A DNA stretch of 64,000 nt from Nocardia wallacei (lineage in GTDB: Bacteria; Actinomycetota; Actinomycetes; Mycobacteriales; Mycobacteriaceae). Made by a program: the position numbers and the translations under genes. The DNA lies in assembly GCF_014466955.1 (NCBI RefSeq), contig NZ_AP023396.1, forward strand, positions 3,348,001 to 3,412,000, in the 5' to 3' direction. A model generated the notes under the pieces. The model was not told the DNA's origin, did not search any database, and worked only from the letters and a program-made list of their open reading frames with translations. This document shows, piece after piece, positions 32,436-39,300 of this stretch; within the stretch, counting starts at the first letter, position 1, and each line of letters starts with the position of its first letter.

Positions 32436-33659
32436 TCAGGCGGCGGCTGCGGGTTCGCGCCGCGGCCACATCCGCAGTGCCGCAACGGTTCCCGCCGTCG
32501 CCAGCATGGCCAGGAGCGTCCACGTCGTGGTGAAACCGGCTGCGGTGGTGAGCCATCCGGTGATCGGATAGGTGAGCAGCCAGGCCAGGTGAGACAGCGA
32601 GAACTGGGCGGCGAACAGGGCCGGGCGGTCGCCGGGCCGCGCCGAGCGGCGCAGCACGTGCCCGGTCGGGGTGAGGATCGCCGCGGTGCCCGCTCCGATG
32701 GCGGCCCACACCGCGATCGCGGTGGCCCAGTGCCGGTCGCCGACAGCCGACAACATGACGGCCGCGGCGAGCCCGGCCAGCAGCGTCGCCGCTCCGGCCA
32801 GCATGACGGGCCGGGGCCCGAGGCGATCGAGCCCGCGGGGCAGGGACAAGGCGACGAGCATGGTGCCGAAACCGTTGGCCGCCAGCAGTATTGCCACGCC
32901 GGACTGGGTACCGCCGAGGGTGTCGCGCACGTAGTTCACGGTATTGACCATGATCACCGATCCGGCCGCGGCGACCACCAGGTTCAGGCCGAGCAGCCCG
33001 CGCAGTCGCGGCGTGACGGCGAACAGGCGCAGGCCCACCGTGATCCGCTCCCGGACCGAGCCCGCGGTGGCGGCGGCGTCCGGTACGCGGGTGCCGGCCA
33101 CCAGTGCGGCGGCGACGGCGAATCCGATCGCGGTTTCGGCGAACAGCCAGTGGAAGCTCAGCACCGTCAACGCGGCGGCGGCGAGCATGGGGCTCAGCAG
33201 GGTCTCCATGGTGGCGGCCAGTTGCGCGGCCGACAGGGCCCGGGTGTAATCACGCTCGTCGGGCAGAATATCGGGGATGATCGCCTGGTAGGTGGGAGTG
33301 TATGCGGCCGAGGCGGTTTGCAGTAGCGCGATCAGCAGGTAGATCTGCCACACCTGGTCGACGACCGGCAGGGCCGGTGCCACGGCGGCGCGAATCAGGT
33401 GCAGCGCCATCAGGAACTGCCGGCGCGGGAGGCGGTGGGCGTAGGCGGCCACGATCGGGGCGACCGAGACGTAGACGAGCATCTTGATGGTGAGAGCGGT
33501 GCCGAGGACCGCCGCGGCGGCGACGCCGGCGAGGTCGTAGGCGAGCAAACCCAGTGCGACCGTAGCCGATCCGGTACCGAACAGGCCGGTCACCTGCGCG
33601 GTGAACAGCAGGCGGTAGTCGCGGTGGCGGAACAGTGCGGAGACGGGGGCCGAGCGCAT
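32436..33659 (-). CDS. MFS transporter, DHA3-like 12-TM efflux family
   Basis: 407 aa from ATG at 33659, chosen because AGGAAG lies 10 bp upstream and the protein then begins MRSAPVSALFRHRDYRLLF, the usual short cytoplasmic start before TM1 in this family. The open frame runs further upstream, but that part is low-complexity and lacks a ribosome binding site. About 12 hydrophobic segments are visible, with a central cytoplasmic loop around residues 190-205 (TRVPDAAATAGSVRERI) between the two six-helix halves. The layout resembles EntS-like siderophore or macrolide exporters. It lies 130 bp downstream of the His-rich copper-linked gene on the same strand and may be co-transcribed from the CsoR-type promoter. 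It could therefore serve metal or metallophore handling rather than the megasynthase product; the substrate is unknown. Confidence 0.85.
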   Translation of the reverse strand: MRSAPVSALFRHRDYRLLFTAQVTGLFGTGSATVALGLLAYDLAGVAAAAVLGTALTIKMLVYVSVAPIVAAYAHRLPRRQFLMALHLIRAAVAPALPVVDQVWQIYLLIALLQTASAAYTPTYQAIIPDILPDERDYTRALSAAQLAATMETLLSPMLAAAALTVLSFHWLFAETAIGFAVAAALVAGTRVPDAAATAGSVRERITVGLRLFAVTPRLRGLLGLNLVVAAAGSVIMVNTVNYVRDTLGGTQSGVAILLAANGFGTMLVALSLPRGLDRLGPRPVMLAGAATLLAGLAAAVMLSAVGDRHWATAIAVWAAIGAGTAAILTPTGHVLRRSARPGDRPALFAAQFSLSHLAWLLTYPITGWLTTAAGFTTTWTLLAMLATAGTVAALRMWPRREPAAAA

Positions 33660-33789
33660 CGGAAACACTTCCTTCGGACAGCGGTGGGGGCGGATCGCGG
33701 GTGCGCGGACAGCGGCGATCGCACACTGTGGGCTCCTTCCGGTGCGGGACGAGCGGTCGGATTCGTGGCCGCTCAGCAGGTTTCGGTGA

Positions 33790-34872
33790 TCAAGTGGTGG
33801 GCAGGGTGAAGGCCGCGGTGCGGACGACGTCGCCATGCTCGAAATCCAGGAACAAGCGGTAGGTGCCGGGACCCGGGACGACGGTGTGGAAGGTGATGTC
33901 CGGGCCGGGGGCGGTGACGCCGTCGCCGGGCACGCCGTCGGGATGCACGTGGACATAGGCGAGGTCGCCTGCCCGCAGGATCACCAGGTGCCCGAAGGCG
34001 GCCAGATAGGGCTGCAGGTCGGTGACGGGTGCCCCGTCCTTGCGGACGGTGAGGGTGAGCGGGCGGCCCGCGCCCGCGACGAGTTCGCCGTCGAGTGTGA
34101 CCTCGTAGCCGTCCACGACGACGGTGCGCGTGGGCCGCGGCGCCGGGCGCGGGGCGTATTCGCCCGCGACGGCGAAGTCGGCTCCGAGCGTGATCGTCTT
34201 GCCGAGGGCGCGCGGGGCGATGTCGGTGAAGGCGCGGTAGGCCCCCGCCTCCGGCAGGTTCAGCTCGACATGCCAGGTGCCGTCCGCGGTGAGCTCCGGA
34301 TGCACGTGCCAGAATCCGGTCAGCTCGCGTTGCACCACGATCAGGTGCAGTTGGCGGTCGTGGATGTCGGCGTAGTCGGTCACCGGTTCGCCGTCGGGGC
34401 CGAGGATCCGGAACCGGAAGTCGATCGCGCCCACGCCGGCGATCGGCTCCGCGAGCTCCAACGTATAACCGTCCTGCGTGATCTGAAGCCCGCCCGGCAA
34501 TCCACCCCCGTGCCCCGCATGATCCTCGTGCCCGGCATGGACACCGGCGACGCCGTGCCCGACACGATCACCGTGCGCGGCATGGGCGTCGTGTCCCGCG
34601 TGGGCGTCACGTTCCGCATGCGTGACATCGGCATCGTGTTCCGCATGGGTGGCGTGCCGTGCGTCCGTGTCGAGTTCCGTGAGCGCGGTGCGGGTGTCGT
34701 GGTCGGCGTGTGTGGTGTGGATGTCGTGGTCGGCGTGTGTGGTGTGGGTGTCGTGTCCCGCGTGCGCCGCGTTGGCGTCGTGTCCCGCGTGGGTGGCGTG
34801 TGCCTGGTGGGTGGCGTGTGCCTGTTGGGTGGCGCGTGCCTGGTGGGTGGCGGAGTGAGTCTGTGTGGTCAC
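33790..34872 (-). CDS. Copper-linked His-rich protein with two HVHP beta-domains
   Basis: 360 aa from GTG at 34872. The first about 115 residues are extraordinarily His-rich, built from repeats such as THADHD, HTTHADHD and HAGHD, and should bind Cu, Ni or Zn. Next come two related beta-rich domains. One holds QLHLIVVQ...FWHVHPE and the other HLVILRAG...YVHVHPDG, so each contributes a HVHP site and they look like a tandem duplication. No signal peptide or membrane helix is evident, which points to a cytosolic metal buffer unless exported by an unseen route. The domains recall YtkA/CopC-like copper-associated folds, but the family was not firmly recognised. The CsoR-type inverted repeat 45-61 bp upstream of this start supports copper induction. 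An ATG at 34905 would add 11 residues but leaves only 11 bp before the operator and has no ribosome binding site. Confidence 0.85.
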   Translation of the reverse strand: MTTQTHSATHQARATQQAHATHQAHATHAGHDANAAHAGHDTHTTHADHDIHTTHADHDTRTALTELDTDARHATHAEHDADVTHAERDAHAGHDAHAAHGDRVGHGVAGVHAGHEDHAGHGGGLPGGLQITQDGYTLELAEPIAGVGAIDFRFRILGPDGEPVTDYADIHDRQLHLIVVQRELTGFWHVHPELTADGTWHVELNLPEAGAYRAFTDIAPRALGKTITLGADFAVAGEYAPRPAPRPTRTVVVDGYEVTLDGELVAGAGRPLTLTVRKDGAPVTDLQPYLAAFGHLVILRAGDLAYVHVHPDGVPGDGVTAPGPDITFHTVVPGPGTYRLFLDFEHGDVVRTAAFTLPTT

Positions 34873-34876
34873 TGGT

Positions 34877-34884
34877 TCGGCCTT
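34877..34884 (-). promoter_or_regulatory. Ribosome binding site that decides the GTG start of the His-rich gene
   Basis: On the - strand the sequence GGAAGG lies 8-13 bp ahead of GTG at 34872. No comparable purine run precedes the upstream in-frame ATG at 34905. This supports GTG as the true start. Confidence 0.55.
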
Positions 34885-34916
34885 CCGGGCTTGCTTGTTC
34901 GACATCGGTCAAAGTA

Positions 34917-34933
34917 ATACCCCCTAGGGGTAT
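34917..34933 (-). promoter_or_regulatory. CsoR-type copper operator
   Basis: ATACCCC-CTA-GGGGTAT is a perfect inverted repeat of 7-bp arms with a 3-bp spacer. It matches the C/G-tract operators bound by the Cu(I)-sensing repressor CsoR in actinobacteria. It lies directly upstream of the His-rich gene. No csoR gene is present in the window, so the repressor must be encoded elsewhere. Confidence 0.75.
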
Positions 34934-34963
34934 GTGCAAGTGGTGTGGCCGTGATGCGCCTCA

Positions 34964-34989
34964 CCGGCTTGGGGGTTCACCCAAGCCGG
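34964..34989. terminator. Strong hairpin downstream of the small secreted protein gene
   Basis: CCGGCTTGGG (34964-34973) and CCCAAGCCGG (34980-34989) form a perfect 10-bp stem with a 6-nt loop, 34 bp past the stop of the - strand gene ending at 35023. It would insulate the copper promoter that follows. Confidence 0.65.
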
Positions 34990-35022
34990 GTTCGGCCTCG
35001 GCGTCCGCCGGGAGGGCGTCGA

Positions 35023-35304
35023 TCACCGCACCGGGACGCATTCCAGCTGGGAGGGGTCGTAGTAGCGGGCGCGGGCCCGCTCGCACTCCTCCATGTTCGG
35101 GTAGGGGCCGGGATCCGGTTTCTGGAAGCGTTCCGCGGAACCGGAGGCCACCGGGGCGGCCGCGTGGCCGCCCGGCGCGGCCACGCGCATCGAGACCGGA
35201 TCGGTCGATACGAGTACCGGCGCGGCGGCGGCGCCCGCGGACATGGCGGACCAGACCGCGATCCCGGCCAGGGTCACGGTGGCGGCGGCACGGAAAGTGG
35301 ACAT
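35023..35304 (-). CDS. Small secreted protein with a C-terminal Cys pair
   Basis: 93 aa from ATG at 35304, preceded by AAAGGA 8-9 bp upstream. Longer in-frame extensions have no ribosome binding site. Residues about 1-28 are a Sec signal peptide: a short basic start, the hydrophobic core AAATVTLAGIAVWSAMSAG, and an AAA-AP cleavage region. The mature part is about 65 residues, Ala/Pro-rich, ending in PNMEECERAR...YDPSQLECVPVR, where two Cys could form one disulfide. Similar short exported proteins with a C-terminal Cys pair are common and uncharacterised in Nocardia and Mycobacterium relatives. No enzymatic function can be proposed. It is followed by a strong hairpin, so it is probably a single-gene transcript separate from the copper-linked genes. 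Confidence 0.75.
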   Translation of the reverse strand: MSTFRAAATVTLAGIAVWSAMSAGAAAAPVLVSTDPVSMRVAAPGGHAAAPVASGSAERFQKPDPGPYPNMEECERARARYYDPSQLECVPVR

Positions 35305-35872
35305 GACGGGGTCCTTTCGCTGGAGTGGCGCACGCTCTGCTGAACGTCGCGGCCAGATGATCGGGCTCGGCACGCGGGACCGGTCCCGCACCGCTCACCC
35401 CTACGCGGACGACGCACGGGCCGTCGCCGTCGTCGGCGGGTCGTAAAATGTTGCCGCCATGGCGATGTCGGTGCCGTCGGCTTCCGCGCCGAGCCGAGGT
35501 CAGAAGGTCTTTTCGGCGGAATCGCGGACGGCCGGGCGCGTCCTGCCGGAGGCTGGGGCATGGCGAATTTCCGGAGGGTGATTTCACCATCGGCACCGGC
35601 CGCTGAGCGGGCGCCGCGCCGGTTGCCGGCGCGGCGATCGAAAAGTCTTCTGAGGCAGGCGAACACGGCGGCGCAATGCCAACCGGTCCGTCCCCGCAGC
35701 GGCCGTGCGCCGGATATCGCGCGGCCCGCGAGTGCATACCGCCCGTTCTCGATCACCGGGCGGCGTGCGGTCATCGTCCCCGTTCCGCCGACGCGCACCG
35801 ACCGGTGGCCGACATAGACGACGATGTGCAGGACGTCCAGTTTGTCCTGGTCCCCGAATTCGGTTGGGTACC

Positions 35873-35901
35873 TTGACAAATCGGCACCCGAGGGGAACTC
35901 T
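35873..35901 (+). promoter_or_regulatory. Candidate promoter upstream of the NRPS leader
   Basis: TTGACA (35873-35878) is followed 17 bp later by AACTCT, a poor -10. A better TATAGA occurs at 35906 but at 27-bp spacing. If functional, it would give a leader of more than 450 nt before NRPS1. Confidence 0.25.
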
Positions 35902-36005
35902 GAGGTATAGACGGGGGTTCCAACGTCGGGGCCGAAGATACATCGCCGTGTTTTACGGGCCTATTTGCTGTGGCCCCGTTTCAGTGTCTCCATTGGCTGG
36001 TCCAG

Positions 36006-36015
36006 GTGATATCAC
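36006..36015. promoter_or_regulatory. Perfect 10-bp palindrome GTGATATCAC
   Basis: A perfect dyad about 60 bp upstream of the leader ORF. It is a candidate binding site for a dimeric regulator of the NRPS genes. No matching regulator can be named. Confidence 0.25.
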
Positions 36016-36074
36016 ACCGGGCGTATGCGCCCCTGTCGGTACGGATTCCGTTCGAAGCCGAAAGGAGTTTCCGA

Positions 36075-36149
36075 ATGAGTGCAGAAGCCACGGGTGCCGT
36101 CCCGAGTCGCCGAGTGTGTCATCGCGGCGTCCGCGCCGACTTACGCTAG
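36075..36149 (+). CDS. Candidate leader peptide upstream of NRPS1 (24 codons)
   Basis: ATG at 36075 has a near-ideal AAAGGAG 8 bp upstream, better than that of NRPS1 itself. The peptide starts MSAEATGAVPSRR and ends VCHRGVRADLR; it is Arg-rich with single Cys and His codons and a TTA Leu codon just before the end. The stop TAG overlaps a perfect hairpin. No gene-length frame follows, and NRPS1 begins 234 bp downstream. This arrangement fits a translated leader controlling the downstream NRPS by ribosome stalling. The C-terminal pattern loosely resembles Arg/Cys-rich leader peptides upstream of actinobacterial sulfur genes, but it is too short for a firm match. Confidence 0.45.
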   Translation: MSAEATGAVPSRRVCHRGVRADLR

Positions 36150-36164
36150 GCTACGGTGGTAGCC
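36149..36164 (+). promoter_or_regulatory. Hairpin on the leader-peptide stop codon
   Basis: GGCTAC (36149-36154) and GTAGCC (36159-36164) make a perfect 6-bp stem with the tetraloop GGTG, beginning at the last base of the TAG stop. A terminating or stalled ribosome would prevent its folding. Confidence 0.5.
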
Positions 36165-36383
36165 GCGCGCTACGAGGTATCCTGCTCGCCCCGAGATGTC
36201 CAGCAGAACGTGTTCACACCGCTCCTGACCACGACGTGACAGCCGATCGAAAATCTCTCTGGTACACAACAGAACACTCGATTGCGTTCGCTTTTTCTTA
36301 ATGCTTGGATTCGTCCGATGTGCCTGCACTAAATCCATACGTTCACGGGCTTGTTCGATATGCAATCCGGGAGTTAGGTACCT

Positions 36384-39300
36384 ATGCACGGTTCGACTTC
36401 GATTCAGAACGAACTTTGGATCGCTCACGAATTATCGGATATTCCGAACAATTGCGTAGTCTATATCGATATACGCGCCGCATTGGACCGGCATCGCATA
36501 GCTACCGCGCTCCGGCAGGTTTTCACCGAATCGGAGCCGCTCCGGGTGAACTTCGTGCGCGCCGCCGACGGGCTCGTGGCCCTGGAGCGGGATATCAGCG
36601 ACTGGATGCCCGTCCACCTCGACCTCACCACCGAGCCGGATCCGGAGGCGGCGGCCTTCGACCATATGGCTCGCGACCGTGCGTCGGGTTTCGATCTGGA
36701 GCGCGATGCATTGCTGCGCGTCACGCTGCTGCGGGTGGGAGAGAACCGCTATTTCCTGTCGGCGTGTTTCCACCACATCATCATGGACGGCGTGGGCGTC
36801 GCGGCCTGGGCACAGCGAGTTCTCGACGTATACGACGCGCTGACGACCGGAATTCCGGCCGGACCTTCCGGGTTCGCGAGTATCGACGATATCGTCGAAG
36901 ACGACCGTGCCTATCGTCGCGACCAATGGGCACGCGACCGCGAGTACTGGCGCCGGCGCCTGCCGCTAGCCGTCGACCCGCTGCGACTCCCCGGCCATGC
37001 CGACCCCGACGCGGAGCCCGGACGGCTGGGCCGCACGCACCGCTTCTCCGCCGCGGACCTCGGCCGATTGCTGGGTGCGGCGCGAACCGCCGAGGTCAAG
37101 CTGCCGTTCCTGCTCATGTCCGTCGCCGCGGCCGCCGTCCAGCGCTGCGCGCTGCGCGACGAGTTCTGCCTCCAGATGCCGGTATCGAACCGTGTCGGCC
37201 GCGCCGGCCGGACGCCGTGCCAACTCTCCGACACCGTTCCCCTGCCCATCGAGTCGAGCCGGGACCTGTCGCTGAGTGAGCTGGCCGCGCGCATCGCCGA
37301 CACCTTCTCGGAGGCCGCACCGCACCTGCGGTACGGGATACCGGACATTCTGCGAGACAGGCGGTTACCGAACACCGGGGGCAACCCGTTCGGTCCGGTC
37401 GTCAATGTCATGTCGTTCTTCGGCGCCCTGCGAATGACCGGCGGCACCGCCGACCTGCAACTGTACTCGGCCGGCAACAGCGGCGATCTGTCGATCGTCT
37501 TCTATTACGAAAGACGGTCGGAGCGTGGGGGATACCTGCGGCTGGAGGGGGACGCCCGCACGTATACCGACGAGGATCTGCGCACCTACCTCGGCTTCCT
37601 CGTTCGCTATCTCCGGCAGGCGATGTCCGACCCCGATGTGCCGATCGGAGCCGTGGATATTCTCGGCGACGACCGCCGGCTGGTGACGGAACTCTGGAAC
37701 GAGACGGCGGTGCCGATCGATACCGGCACGACGCTGGTGGGATTGTTCGATGAACGGGTGCGCCGGGCCCCGGATGCGGTGGCGGTGGACGCGGTGGACT
37801 CCGACGGAGTCGAACTCTCCTACCGGGATCTGGACGCGCGGGCGAATCGCGTTGCGCGGGAATTGAGCGTGCGCGGTGTCGGCCCGGACAGTGTGGTGGC
37901 CGTGGTCCTGCCGAGGTCGGCGGATCTGGTTGTCGCGCTGCTGGCGGTGCTGAAGGCGGGCGGCGCATATCTTCCGCTCGATCCGAGTTATCCGGCGGAC
38001 CGGTCGGCATTCGTCCTCCGCGATGCCGCACCGGTCGCGGTTCTCACCGACACCGGCACCTCGAAGGCACTGCCGGACAGCGATATTCCGCTCGTTCTTC
38101 TCGACGGGATCGGCACGGATCTCCCGGACGAACAGGCAGCGTTACCCGGACCACGCCCGGGCAATCTCGCCTATGTGATCTACACGTCCGGCTCCACCGG
38201 AACACCGAAGGGCGTCGCCGTCACCCACCGCAATGTGGTCTCGCTGTTTCTCGGCACCGCGTCGTGGTGCGAATTCGGTTCCGAGGATGTCTGGGCATGG
38301 TGTCATTCTCAGGCGTTCGACTTCTCCGTCTGGGAAATCTGGGGCGCGTTGCTGCACGGTGGCCGGGTCGTGGTCGTGCCGTGGGACGTGGTGCGCACCC
38401 CCGCGCAGTTGTGGGACCTGGTGGTGGACAAGGGAATTACCGTCCTCAACCAGACCCCATCGGCCTTCCGTGCCTTGGCGGAAGCCCGATTATTACGCGA
38501 CAGGTCCGATTCGGCGCTGCGCATGGTGATATTCGGCGGAGAAGCCTTGCGGGACACGCATTTACGGCCGTGGCGTGCGGCCGGTGGCTCCGATGCTCCG
38601 GTCCTGGTGAACATGTACGGAATCACCGAGACCACGGTGCACGTGACGAGGCTGGACCTGTCGACGGCGCCCGATATCGCGGCAGTCAGCCCTATCGGTA
38701 CTCCGTTGGCGAATGTCCGTGTGTTCGTGTTGGATTCGTGGCTGGCGCCGGTTGCGGTGGGGGTGGCGGGTGAGTTGTATGTGGCCGGTGCGCAGGTGGC
38801 TCGTGGGTATCTCGGTCGTTCCGGGTTGACGGCTGGGCGGTTCGTGGCCGATCCGTTCGGTGTGGGTGGGCGGTTGTATCGCACGGGTGATGTGGTGCGG
38901 TGGAATGCCGACGGGCGGTTGGAGTTCGTGGGTCGTGCTGATGATCAGGTGAAGGTCCGGGGTTTCCGGGTCGAGCCGGGCGAGGTGGAAGCCGCGCTGG
39001 CACAGCATCCTTCGGTAGCACAGGTAGTCGTGACCGGTCGTGACATCGGTGGCGATACGCAGCTGGTCGGGTACGTCGTGGTCGACCGTGGCAGTGCGGT
39101 CGGTGGCGGCGAGGTGCGCCGGTGGGTGGCCGCTCGGCTGCCGGAATTCATGGTCCCGGCCGTGGTGACGGTGCTCGAGTCGATTCCGTTGACCGCCAAC
39201 GGGAAAGTGGATCGGCGAGCGCTGCCGAACCCCGTGCTCACGTCCGCGGCGAAGTTTCGAGCGCCGGGCAGCGAGCGCGAGCGGGTACTGGCCGAGTTGT

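Larger units (their letters stand above)
35305..36074. other. Intergenic region without a supportable protein gene
   Basis: About 770 bp. Frames on both strands are either Arg-rich shadows or short stretches with no ribosome binding site or recognisable domain. A - strand frame starting at 35879 was considered and rejected. The right half contains a TTGACA box at 35873-35878 and a perfect palindrome GTGATATCAC at 36006-36015. It probably holds the control region of the NRPS operon. Confidence 0.5.

Noticed and set aside
33660..33956. N-terminal extension of the DHA3 transporter
   Set aside because: The added about 99 residues are low-complexity and overlap the end of the His-rich gene; the ribosome binding site and TM1 context support ATG 33659.
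35274..35879. Possible - strand gene of 201 codons upstream of the secreted protein
   Set aside because: The C-terminal half is Arg/Pro-rich shadow sequence overlapping the secreted-protein gene, there is no ribosome binding site, and no family is recognised.
36075..36149. bldA-style control through the single TTA in the leader peptide as a special signal
   Set aside because: TTA codons are also frequent in NRPS1 and present in PKS2, so the one in the leader is not distinctive by itself.
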